Source of the DNA: Ekhidna sp. | Lineage (GTDB): Bacteria; Bacteroidota; Bacteroidia; Cytophagales; Cyclobacteriaceae | Direction: 5' to 3' | Length of the DNA: 6,596 nt | NCBI GenBank assembly: GCA_028821635.1 | Contig: JAPPDO010000257.1 | Span: 1,217-7,812 of the forward strand | In this document: positions 1 to 6,596 of the stretch, piece after piece | Layout of the letters: each line of letters starts with the position of its first letter | Position numbering within the stretch: the stretch's first letter is position 1 | The notes under the pieces: generated by a model | What the model saw: only the letters and a program-made list of their open reading frames with translations | Told to the model about the DNA's origin: nothing | Databases searched by the model: none | Position numbers and translations under genes: made by a program

Positions 1-2599
1 CAACAGAATTCACAAATCGGGGACATTGACCGTCACCCTCCAGTGGTCTGAAAGTATCATTAAATCCATCATTGTTTGGTGTAAATACGTTCGGAAGTAG
101 GTACTGCGGACAATTATCATTACAAATAATTTCGGATATCTGACTTTCATTACCCGACCTGTCTACCGCCGTCACGTAATAGCAAAAAGCGAGTGACGTT
201 AAATTTCTATGAATAAATGGAGAAGATGTCGTTTCTTCTAATATCCGGAATGTTGTAGAATCTGTGGATTCGGAGAAGTAAATTCTGTAGAATTGTATAT
301 CATCGTCGCACTCCGGAACAACGTCCGCATTCCATTCAATTGCATTTTCTAAAGAGACCACATTAGACCCACATATAAACTGTGCTTCGCAATCAAAATT
401 ATTATTGGAAGTAAAATTTACTGAGACGGGAGTGCATGGCGGGATCGTATCATTAGGTTGAGCACAGATTATTTGCGATCGATTGAGTAGCGGTTCCGGT
501 AATAGCTTATTAGCATAAGAACCTTGTGTAATTACTGAATAACAATACTCGGTATCTTCGTCTAGCTCGTCCTCTCCTTCAATGCCGTTATCTAAGTAAG
601 AAAAGCCGCTTAGCGTTACATCAACGGAATCAATCAAAACCAACGAGTCCATAAAATTTGTAAGAACATTATCCCTGTAGACATAATGATATGGGAATTT
701 TTGAATCGTATTCGACCAAGGCACTTTGGCTTCCCATAGCAATCTAATTCCACCCACCTCCGGGCTTGGGTTAAGTCTGACAGAGGATGCTTGCTGCGAC
801 GTATCAACCAGGTTATTAAGTCCGTCGCGAAGGATTATCCGGTAAGAATAAGCCAGTTGGTCGGTATCAATGCCACTATCTAAAAAGGTTGTATCGCCAA
901 TGGGGGTGGGAGTTAATGATGTAAAACTTCCGGCAAGGCTTTGCCCTTCTGCCCTCAAAACCTCATAAGTGTAGTTTGGAGGAAAAATCGCAGCATCAAT
1001 TTCATAGGGAGGAGTCCAGTTTACTCTAATCTGCCCATTGACTTTATCGGTGGAGATAATGTCCACATTTGTAATGACCGGAAGATCAATCAGCAGGCTA
1101 TCACATGCCTCCTCCGAGGGCACACTTAGACCTCCTAAAGGTTGGGGAAAAACAGCTACCAGTCTGTAGCAATATTTAGAGCCGGGTGCCAGTCCGGTAC
1201 CATTATTATCATCTACAAAGTCAGTATCATTGATATCTTGGGTTTGAATGAGTTCATACCCTGAGTTTTCAGGAATACCAACATTGCAAGCAGGGTTGAA
1301 CTCAAATGCTCCAACTTTTCTCCATATTTGTATGCTTTGTGCATTTGAACACTCATAAGGGTTCCAAGAAAGGTTCATTGCGCCGGACATGGCATCTGCT
1401 AAAAGCCCTTGAGGCGCGGGGCCTACGACTTTTATCCCCCATGTTTCAAAATTTGATTGCCCGGGAGGGTTGCTAAAACCCGGAACGTTGGGCTTATCTG
1501 TTGCTTTAAATTCTATCTGATACGGAGACGCTCTCACAAATTCACAAATAGTTTGCCATTCAAATTCTACGGAGGCGGGGATAGCCTGAAAAATAGCCGG
1601 ATCGGGACTAAAAGTAGCTCTGGGAGGAAATTGAAACGGGCCGCCAAAAGCTTCCAATTTCACAGAGTCCCCGTCCGGATCTGTAGCAGTGACAATGCCT
1701 GTAATGGTCTCCCCTGCAACGACGCACGTATTCTCAGGCAGTTCTAATTCCGGAGGTTCGTTCTCAAAGTCCCAAATGATGATTTGCATGTCTCTAACCA
1801 CATACCCTAAAGGGATAAACTGATCACCAATTCTTCGCCATTCTTGTACTCTGATAGCGACGTTCCATTCTCTGTTTTCCATGTCCGGAATGGTCGCACC
1901 TCCGGGTGCATCCCAGGTAAGTGTTCCGGTGGCAGGGTCTATGAATATCTCCGGGGGGCCGGAATCTGTTGAGTTGCCTGCGCCGAAATCATCATAAAAG
2001 CTGGCATCATTTAGTTGAAGGTATCCTCCAACATCCAGACCGTTAGCCTGTTGGGGGGTTACTAATGAATAAGAAAGGCTATCATCATCGGGGTCAAATG
2101 CTCCCGGATTATGCTCAAACGTGGATCCAACAACTCCCTGGTCAATAGGGGGGACGGTAAAAAAGGGAGAGCTGTTGGGGAAGAGAGCGTCTATTATGAT
2201 GAGCGTTTCAACATGAAAAGCGGTATTTACCGAACCCGGAATATTCTGAATATTTTCATTTCTGTTCTCTTCAGTATAGCTGACAATATAATTAGCTGCA
2301 GCGGGATAAGTGTGCGGCAATGTAAATTCCCACCGCTCTACTCCATCTTCAGGGGCAAAACGAACCCAAGGAATCACTTCTCCCGGACTATCCCCTCCAA
2401 ACGTAGTTCCATCACCAAAATCAAACACACCATTCTGAAAAATTATGCCTTCTATATCCCGATAGCCGATGAAGGTAAAGATATATTCAGTGCCACTGAC
2501 TTGTCTTGCAATAATTTCTCCTGCTCTTATATGTGTTGCCGAAGACCTAAATCCGAGCAGTAAGGAAACAAAGGAGATCAGAAATCTTAAATAACGCAT
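1..2599 (-). CDS. Secreted multidomain surface protein with T9SS type-B sorting domain (3' end cut by window)
   Basis: I read 866 codons without a stop or frameshift from the ATG at 2599-2597 to the left edge. The start is fixed because an in-frame TAG lies two codons upstream (2605-2603). Residues 1-21 form a signal peptide (hydrophobic LRFLISFVSLLLGF, likely cleavage after SSA), followed by THIRAGEI. A PKD-like domain (about 25-135) has FDFGDG at 59-64 and HTYPAAANY at 96-104. Two cadherin-like/Ig-like segments follow (about 145-280 and 282-393), with acidic loops DPDDD (169-173) and DPDGD (307-311) that could bind calcium. About four degenerate fibronectin-III-like units cover roughly 395-830, each ending near a Y-C-Y or Y-S-Y strand. 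From 835, LPNVFTPNNDGFNDTFRP matches the start of the gliding-motility-associated C-terminal domain (CHU_C/TIGR04131 type). Family knowledge suggests export through Sec and then the type IX system, ending at the cell surface or outside. The ligand is unknown; adhesion is an inference. Some 50-60 residues are probably missing. It is divergent from sdhC. Confidence 0.9.
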   Translation of the reverse strand, partial: MRYLRFLISFVSLLLGFRSSATHIRAGEIIARQVSGTEYIFTFIGYRDIEGIIFQNGVFDFGDGTTFGGDSPGEVIPWVRFAPEDGVERWEFTLPHTYPAAANYIVSYTEENRNENIQNIPGSVNTAFHVETLIIIDALFPNSSPFFTVPPIDQGVVGSTFEHNPGAFDPDDDSLSYSLVTPQQANGLDVGGYLQLNDASFYDDFGAGNSTDSGPPEIFIDPATGTLTWDAPGGATIPDMENREWNVAIRVQEWRRIGDQFIPLGYVVRDMQIIIWDFENEPPELELPENTCVVAGETITGIVTATDPDGDSVKLEAFGGPFQFPPRATFSPDPAIFQAIPASVEFEWQTICEFVRASPYQIEFKATDKPNVPGFSNPPGQSNFETWGIKVVGPAPQGLLADAMSGAMNLSWNPYECSNAQSIQIWRKVGAFEFNPACNVGIPENSGYELIQTQDINDTDFVDDNNGTGLAPGSKYCYRLVAVFPQPLGGLSVPSEEACDSLLIDLPVITNVDIISTDKVNGQIRVNWTPPYEIDAAIFPPNYTYEVLRAEGQSLAGSFTSLTPTPIGDTTFLDSGIDTDQLAYSYRIILRDGLNNLVDTSQQASSVRLNPSPEVGGIRLLWEAKVPWSNTIQKFPYHYVYRDNVLTNFMDSLVLIDSVDVTLSGFSYLDNGIEGEDELDEDTEYCYSVITQGSYANKLLPEPLLNRSQIICAQPNDTIPPCTPVSVNFTSNNNFDCEAQFICGSNVVSLENAIEWNADVVPECDDDIQFYRIYFSESTDSTTFRILEETTSSPFIHRNLTSLAFCYYVTAVDRSGNESQISEIICNDNCPQYLLPNVFTPNNDGFNDTFRPLEGDGQCPRFVNSV

Positions 2600-2764
2600 T
2601 TGCTAAATAATAATTCGTAAAACTACAGTTTGGCAACAATGACTTGATAATATTTTAAACAAGAATATTAAATCTTAGTTATCAATAACAGTTGAGAATG
2701 TGGTTTATTTATTCGGAACAATAGCAACAGCAATAATTTGTAATGATTAAAAACAAGTAAATTA

Positions 2765-2779
2765 GACTGCCAAGCAGTC
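2765..2779. repeat. Hyphenated inverted repeat upstream of sdhC
   Basis: GACTGC (2765-2770) and GCAGTC (2774-2779) are perfect 6-bp inverted arms around a CAA spacer. It is the most GC-rich short stretch in an otherwise AT-rich spacer. It overlaps the expected -33 region of the candidate sdh promoter, so it could be a protein-binding site. It could also be a leader hairpin if transcription starts further upstream. The symmetry is seen directly; any function is inference. Confidence 0.5.
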
Positions 2780-2797
2780 ATTGTTTATTTATTTTTG
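2767..2797 (+). promoter_or_regulatory. Candidate Bacteroidota-type promoter for sdhCAB
   Basis: TATTTTTG at 2790-2797 fits the Bacteroidota -7 consensus TAnnTTTG exactly. CTG at 2767-2769, 20 bases upstream of it, is one mismatch from the -33 TTG. Transcription would then start near 2803-2805, leaving a leader of about 20 bases before the sdhC ATG. A competing arrangement uses TTG at 2781-2783 and AATATTTG at 2804-2811 (one mismatch, also a 20-base spacer), which would give an almost leaderless mRNA. The spacer is AT-rich, so chance matches are easy and the call is tentative. Confidence 0.4.
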
Positions 2798-2807
2798 ATC
2801 AAAAATA
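2790..2807. promoter_or_regulatory. 18-bp perfect palindrome over the sdh promoter (candidate operator)
   Basis: TATTTTTGATCAAAAATA is identical to its own reverse complement over 18 bases, centred on GATC. It ends 15 bases before the sdhC start codon. It contains the TATTTTTG -7 candidate, and by symmetry the same box on the other strand. A dimeric regulator bound here would cover the promoter. The TTGATCAA core resembles Crp/Fnr half-sites (TTGA...TCAA) but lacks their usual central spacer, so the regulator family is not assigned. Confidence 0.5.
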
Positions 2808-2822
2808 TTTGAATATTAGTAA

Positions 2823-3500
2823 ATGAGTGGGACAAGGCAATTTTTTAGAAGCAGCATAGGCAGAAAGTTTGGTATGGCTTTATCTGCTCTCTTTCTGATG
2901 ATATTTTTATTGCAGCATTTTGCAATTAACATTACTTCAACATTCAGCCCCGAAGTTTTTAATGCGTTAAGTCATTTTATGGGCACAAATCCGGCAGTGC
3001 AGTTTGTGCTTCAACCGGTCTTGATGTTTGGAGTGCTTTATCACTTTATCATGGGATTTGTACTTCAGGCACAAAATAAAGCGGCGAGAGGGAGCGATAA
3101 ATACGTGAGTTACCAAGGAAGTAAAAATTCCAGTTGGTTCTCCAGAAACATGATTTATACTGGCCTAGTAGTCCTATTTTTTTTAGGACTTCATTTCTAT
3201 GATTTCTGGATTCCGGAAATGAACTACAAGTATATAGAATTCAATCCGGAGGATGCAGAGAGGTATTACCCTGAACTGGTGCATAAGTTTGAAGATTCAC
3301 TAAGAGTGGGCATATACGTCCTCTCTTTTGTGCTTTTGTCAATGCACCTGCTGCATGGATTTAAGTCATCATTTCAATCTATTGGGGCACATCACCCTAA
3401 ATATTTTCCAATCATTGAAAAGCTGGGTAAGGGATATGCTATTTTGATCCCTGCCGGGTTCATCTTTATCGCACTATTTCATCACTTATCTCATTTTTAA
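2823..3500 (+). CDS. sdhC: Succinate dehydrogenase cytochrome b subunit
   Basis: This 225-residue protein is the membrane anchor of complex II, passing electrons from SdhB to the quinone (probably menaquinone in this phylum). Five membrane segments are visible at about 17-37, 60-82, 110-128, 160-182 and 204-222. That fits the single-subunit, diheme cytochrome b of the Bacteroides/Wolinella/Bacillus type rather than the two small anchors of E. coli. Likely axial heme ligands are H32, H74, H124 and H175 or H178, one in each of helices 1-4. The start is the first possible one, because TAA directly precedes the ATG. No Shine-Dalgarno sequence is seen, as is usual in Bacteroidota. It is first in the operon, 11 bases before sdhA. 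The motif MHLLHGF (174-180) followed by the cytosolic-loop sequence [11 protein letters not shown] supports the family. Heme ligand assignment is by analogy. Confidence 0.95.
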   Translation: MSGTRQFFRSSIGRKFGMALSALFLMIFLLQHFAINITSTFSPEVFNALSHFMGTNPAVQFVLQPVLMFGVLYHFIMGFVLQAQNKAARGSDKYVSYQGSKNSSWFSRNMIYTGLVVLFFLGLHFYDFWIPEMNYKYIEFNPEDAERYYPELVHKFEDSLRVGIYVLSFVLLSMHLLHGFKSSFQSIGAHHPKYFPIIEKLGKGYAILIPAGFIFIALFHHLSHF

Positions 3501-3511
3501 AAATAAAAGTC

Positions 3512-5527
3512 ATGTCAAGTAAAGTTTTAGATTCCAAAATACCGGAGGGTCCGTTGGCTGATAAATGGACTATTCACAAAAACAATATCAAACTCGTTAA
3601 TCCTGCAAACAAACGACTGATTGACATCATCGTCGTCGGGACGGGTTTGGCAGGAGGCTCCGCAGCAGCCACCCTTGCTGAGTTAGGATACAATGTAAAA
3701 GCGTTCTGCTATCAGGATTCACCCAGAAGAGCCCACTCCATTGCGGCGCAGGGCGGCATCAATGCGGCTAAAAACTACCAGGGTGACGGGGACTCCACTT
3801 ACAGACTGTTCTACGATACCGTTAAAGGCGGAGACTACAGGTCAAGAGAGGCAAACGTTTACCGACTCGCCGAAGTATCAACAAACATCATTGATCAGTG
3901 TGTGGCTCAGGGCGTACCTTTTGCAAGAGATTATGGAGGTCTTCTGGACAATAGGTCTTTTGGGGGCGTGCAGGTTTCAAGGACTTTTTATGCAAAAGGA
4001 CAAACAGGTCAGCAGCTTCTGTTAGGGTGCTATTCAGCCATGTCACGCCAGATCGGTAAAGGTAAAATTAAGATGTACAACCGCCATGAAATGATGGATA
4101 TTGTAATTGTCAATGGAAAAGCCAGAGGAATCATTGCAAGAAACCTTATCACCGGCGAAACCGAAAGGCACTCCGCACACGCAGTGGTCATTGCCTCCGG
4201 AGGGTACGGTAATGTATTCTATCTCTCTACCAATGCAATGGGATCCAACACCTCTGCAACTTGGAAGATTCATAAAAAAGGAGCCTTCTTTGCTAACCCC
4301 TGCTTCACGCAAATACACCCAACGTGCAATCCTCAACACGGTGAACAACAATCGAAACTTACCTTAATGTCCGAGTCACTGAGAAATGATGGAAGAATCT
4401 GGGTTCCTGCCAAGAAAGAAGATGCAGAAGCAATTAGAGAAGGCAGGCTCAAACCTGTTAATATCGCTGAGGAAGACAGAGATTACTATCTGGAAAGAAG
4501 ATATCCCTCGTTTGGCAACCTCACTCCCAGAGATGTGGCATCCAGAGCAGCAAAAGAAAGATGCGATGCGGGACATGGCATCGTGAATAATTCTACCAAA
4601 GAAGGCGTATTTCTCGATTTTGCATCTGCTATCGTCAGGTATGGAAAAGAAGAAGCATTAGTAAAAGGAATTCACAATCCAAGTGAGACGCAGATAAAAG
4701 AGCTTGGCGAAAAAATAGTTGAAGCTAAGTATGGCAACCTCTTTGAAATGTACAATAACATCACCGGAGACAGTCCATACAAGACACCCATGAAGATATA
4801 TCCTGCCGTCCACTACACAATGGGTGGCGTTTGGGTTGATTACAACCTGATGACTTCTATTCCCGGATGTTATGCCATCGGTGAAGCTAACTTTTCCGAC
4901 CACGGTGCTAACCGACTGGGTGCTTCTGCGCTGATGCAAGGTTTAGCAGATGGATATTTTGTGTTGCCATACACAATTGGCGATTACCTCGCAGATGATA
5001 TTCGGACAGGGCCTATCCCCACAGACACGACAGAATTTGACGAAGCTGAGAAAGCAGTCAAAGAAAGAATTGCGTTTTTTATAAACAATAAGGGTGAACA
5101 TTCGGTAGACTACTTTCACAGAAAACTGGGGAAGATCATGTGGAATAGAGTAGGGATGTCCAGGAATGCTAAAGGATTACAGGAAGCAATAGTTGAAATT
5201 CGGGAACTCCGGGAGCAATTCTGGCAAGAAGTAAAAGTGCCCGGAAGGGCAGACGGATTGAATAGCGAACTTGAAAAAGCAGGAAGAGTGGCAGATTTTT
5301 TAGAACTTGGCGAACTTTTTGCAAAAGATGCGCTGGATAGAAACGAGTCTTGCGGCGGACACTTTAGAGAAGAACATCAAACGGACGAGGGAGAAGCAGA
5401 GCGAGATGATAAAAACTATGCGTATGTTTCAGCTTGGGAACATAAAGGAGACCCCGGCAGTGCAGTCTTGCATAAAGAAGACCTCATTTATGAGAATATT
5501 GAATTAAAAACAAGATCATATAAATAG
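3512..5527 (+). CDS. sdhA: Succinate dehydrogenase flavoprotein subunit
   Basis: This 671-residue catalytic subunit oxidises succinate to fumarate and passes electrons through FAD to SdhB. The N-terminal Rossmann segment [13 protein letters not shown] is at 41-53. The FAD-linking motif [15 protein letters not shown] has H75 as the covalent attachment residue. The active site is recognisable: H269 in the IHPT motif, R340 in [11 protein letters not shown] (the likely proton-shuttle arginine), H434 in [10 protein letters not shown] and R468 in [10 protein letters not shown]. The capping domain lies roughly between residues 270 and 420. A helical C-terminal domain follows, with the family motif [11 protein letters not shown] at 612-622. 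The length matches Bacteroidota-type SdhA/FrdA, which is longer than E. coli SdhA. The ATG lies 11 bases after the sdhC stop, and sdhB begins 7 bases after its own stop, so translation is likely coupled in one operon. Sequence alone cannot exclude fumarate reductase activity, but a separate function is unlikely. Nothing is broken or missing. Confidence 0.97.
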   Translation: MSSKVLDSKIPEGPLADKWTIHKNNIKLVNPANKRLIDIIVVGTGLAGGSAAATLAELGYNVKAFCYQDSPRRAHSIAAQGGINAAKNYQGDGDSTYRLFYDTVKGGDYRSREANVYRLAEVSTNIIDQCVAQGVPFARDYGGLLDNRSFGGVQVSRTFYAKGQTGQQLLLGCYSAMSRQIGKGKIKMYNRHEMMDIVIVNGKARGIIARNLITGETERHSAHAVVIASGGYGNVFYLSTNAMGSNTSATWKIHKKGAFFANPCFTQIHPTCNPQHGEQQSKLTLMSESLRNDGRIWVPAKKEDAEAIREGRLKPVNIAEEDRDYYLERRYPSFGNLTPRDVASRAAKERCDAGHGIVNNSTKEGVFLDFASAIVRYGKEEALVKGIHNPSETQIKELGEKIVEAKYGNLFEMYNNITGDSPYKTPMKIYPAVHYTMGGVWVDYNLMTSIPGCYAIGEANFSDHGANRLGASALMQGLADGYFVLPYTIGDYLADDIRTGPIPTDTTEFDEAEKAVKERIAFFINNKGEHSVDYFHRKLGKIMWNRVGMSRNAKGLQEAIVEIRELREQFWQEVKVPGRADGLNSELEKAGRVADFLELGELFAKDALDRNESCGGHFREEHQTDEGEAERDDKNYAYVSAWEHKGDPGSAVLHKEDLIYENIELKTRSYK

Positions 5528-5534
5528 AAAAACG

Positions 5535-6293
5535 ATGTTGAAAGAAGGAATGAAATTAAAACTGAAGGTTTGGAGACAAAATGGCCCCAACGAAAAAGGG
5601 AAGATCGAAACGTATGAAGTAGCCCGCATTTCACCCGATAGTTCTTTTCTGGAAATGATGGACATCCTCAATGAGCAGTTGATAGATCAGGGGAAAGAGC
5701 CGGTTGAGTTCGACCACGATTGCAGAGAAGGTATCTGTGGCTCATGTTCCATGTTTATTAATGGTGAAGCACACGGTCCGGGTAGAAGAATGACTACCTG
5801 CCAGCTTCACATGAGAAAATTCAATGATGGAGATACCATCACGATAGAGCCATGGAAAGCAAAAGGCTTCCCCGTCATTAAAGACCTGATGGTAGACAGA
5901 AGTGCCTTTGATAGGATTATGTCTGCCGGTGGATTCATCAGTGTAAACACCTCAGGAAACACTCAGGATGCAAATGCAATTCCTATTAATAAGCATGACG
6001 CAGACAAAGCGATGGATACGGCCACCTGCATCGGATGCGGTGCCTGCGTAGCAACGTGCAAAAACGCATCTGCCATGCTGTTTGTATCCGCTAAAATTTC
6101 CCAGTTCGCCCTATTGCCGCAAGGACAGGTAGAAGCCCCTGAGCGTGTACAAAACATGGTAAAACAAATGGATGAAGAAGGGTTTGGCAACTGCACCAAC
6201 ACCGGAGCTTGTGAAGTAGAATGTCCGAAAGGAATCTCTCTGGAAAACATTAGCCGAATGAATCGGGAGTATCTGAAAAGTACGATAGGTTAA
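5535..6293 (+). CDS. sdhB: Succinate dehydrogenase iron-sulfur subunit
   Basis: This 252-residue subunit links the flavin of SdhA to the quinone and heme of SdhC through three Fe-S clusters. The N-terminal ferredoxin domain has CREGICGSC (C63, C68, C71) and C89, which bind [2Fe-2S]. The C-terminal domain has [11 protein letters not shown] (C165, C168, C171, C175), then C220, C226 and C230 followed by P. By analogy with E. coli SdhB, C165/C168/C171/C230 hold [4Fe-4S] and C175/C220/C226 hold [3Fe-4S]. The start is uncertain. The ATG at 5535 gives [13 protein letters not shown], while the ATG at 5550 gives MKLKLKVW, closer to the usual start of Bacteroidota homologues. The first is preceded by AGAAAAACG, an A-rich leader, and the second only by GAAGGA directly adjoining it. 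It is the last gene of the operon and a terminator follows 22 bases after the stop. Confidence 0.97.
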   Translation: MLKEGMKLKLKVWRQNGPNEKGKIETYEVARISPDSSFLEMMDILNEQLIDQGKEPVEFDHDCREGICGSCSMFINGEAHGPGRRMTTCQLHMRKFNDGDTITIEPWKAKGFPVIKDLMVDRSAFDRIMSAGGFISVNTSGNTQDANAIPINKHDADKAMDTATCIGCGACVATCKNASAMLFVSAKISQFALLPQGQVEAPERVQNMVKQMDEEGFGNCTNTGACEVECPKGISLENISRMNREYLKSTIG

Positions 6294-6315
6294 AAAGAAG
6301 CACCATTTTTCACAG

Positions 6316-6359
6316 AAAAGCCTGTATTTAAGAAAACCCCCGCAAATACAGGCTTTTTT
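6316..6359 (+). terminator. Rho-independent terminator of sdhCAB
   Basis: AAAAGCCTGTATTT (6316-6329) pairs perfectly with AAATACAGGCTTTT (6344-6357) to form a 14-bp stem around a 14-base loop rich in A and C. The right arm runs into six T (6354-6359). The matching A-run on the left means the structure could also work in reverse, ending any minus-strand transcript that arrives from the right. Its position just after the sdhB stop fits the end of the operon. Confidence 0.9.
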
Positions 6360-6596
6360 AATGATACACCCCGTTCTTTATTTCGCTGCCCTGCCGTATT
6401 TTACCATACCTGACTAAGCATAGACTACATCTATGCCTCAATAGCTCTCATTGCTTTTTCGGTGATTAGGTAGGCAAAATAGAATAGTAAGGTACAGCCA
6501 TCCTAGCCGGATTATAAACTAATCTAGAGAGGCGTTACTCTTTCGTTCCCCGTTATCTCTCCATGCCCTTTGTGGTTAAATTGTTATTAGTTTATT
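6360..6596. other. Non-coding tail without a recognisable gene
   Basis: I found no ORF with a plausible start and length on either strand before the right edge. It contains the small hairpin at 6418-6436 and two short minus-strand stretches that read like protein but are bounded by stops and lack a start codon. These are 6502-6431 (23 codons, including FYFAYLITEKAMRAIEA) and 6577-6524 (17 codons, starting NHKGHGEITGNE). They may be remnants of a decayed gene or interspersed element, or chance. No tRNA, attachment site or CRISPR-like repeat is seen. Confidence 0.5.
6418..6436. repeat. Short perfect hairpin in the downstream spacer
   Basis: GCATAGA (6418-6424) and TCTATGC (6430-6436) form a 7-bp perfect inverted repeat around CTACA. 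Read as RNA from the minus strand, the stem extends by one G-U and one A-U pair. No T-run follows in either direction, so it is not a typical terminator. The function is unknown. Confidence 0.45.

Noticed and set aside
941..2563. Plus-strand ORFs at 941-1129, 1457-1747 and 2111-2563 as genes
   Set aside because: They lie wholly inside the continuous minus-strand reading frame, which has a signal peptide and recognisable domains. Their own translations show no recognisable domain.
2678..2689. GTTAT-CA-ATAAC inverted repeat in the divergent spacer
   Set aside because: It is short and AT-rich, which is common by chance in this composition, and it is not aligned with a clear promoter element.
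2651..2700. Promoter for the minus-strand surface protein gene (TATTCTTG-like box on the minus strand)
   Set aside because: The box has a mismatch and the nearest upstream TTG is only about 15 bases away, shorter than expected. In such AT-rich DNA this is not enough to call.
5345..5377. [11 protein letters not shown] in SdhA as an unusual variant of the C-terminal family motif (ESRGAH... in E. coli)
   Set aside because: I recall this form as usual in Bacteroidota SdhA proteins, so it is not a lesion or novelty.
3741..5507. Alternate-frame ORFs within sdhA (plus 3741-4025, 4107-4367, 4386-4586, 5307-5507; minus 4043-4351, 4376-4576, 4658-4939)
   Set aside because: All are shadows of the well-conserved sdhA coding sequence and have no recognisable protein features.
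5963..6250. Minus-strand ORF of 95 codons opposite sdhB
   Set aside because: It overlaps the cysteine-motif region of sdhB; the open frame is a by-product of sdhB codon use.

Overview
The window looks like ordinary chromosomal sequence from a member of the Bacteroidota. Three things point there. The surface protein carries a signature of the gliding-motility/type IX secretion C-terminal domain. The succinate dehydrogenase has the sdhC-sdhA-sdhB order with a single long five-helix cytochrome b subunit. Genes start after A-rich leaders without clear Shine-Dalgarno sequences, and TAnnTTTG-like promoter boxes are present. A finer placement (a Cytophagia-, Chitinophagia- or Saprospiria-like lineage) is only a guess.

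Left part (1-2599, minus strand): one uninterrupted reading frame of 866 codons runs off the left edge. It encodes a secreted multidomain protein: a signal peptide, a PKD-like domain, two cadherin-like/Ig-like segments with Asp-rich loops, about four fibronectin-III-like repeats, and the beginning of a type-B T9SS sorting domain. Only the last 50-60 or so residues seem to lie outside the window. Several short plus-strand ORFs over this stretch are shadows of it.

Middle (2600-2822): a 223-base AT-rich divergent spacer. Next to sdhC it holds a 15-bp hyphenated inverted repeat and an 18-bp perfect palindrome. The palindrome coincides with a plausible Bacteroidota -7 box, so it is a candidate operator/promoter for the sdh operon.

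Right part (2823-6293, plus strand): a compact sdhCAB operon with gaps of 11 and 7 bases. It encodes a complete three-subunit succinate:quinone oxidoreductase (complex II). SdhC anchors the enzyme in the membrane and holds heme. SdhA oxidises succinate at its FAD. SdhB carries electrons through three Fe-S clusters to the quinone site. All expected cofactor residues are present. A strong intrinsic terminator follows at 6316-6359.

The last ~237 bases have no convincing gene. They contain a short perfect hairpin and some protein-like but stop-interrupted minus-strand fragments, possibly remnants. I found no new biological system here. The points most worth a second look are the palindrome on the sdh promoter and the large T9SS surface protein.
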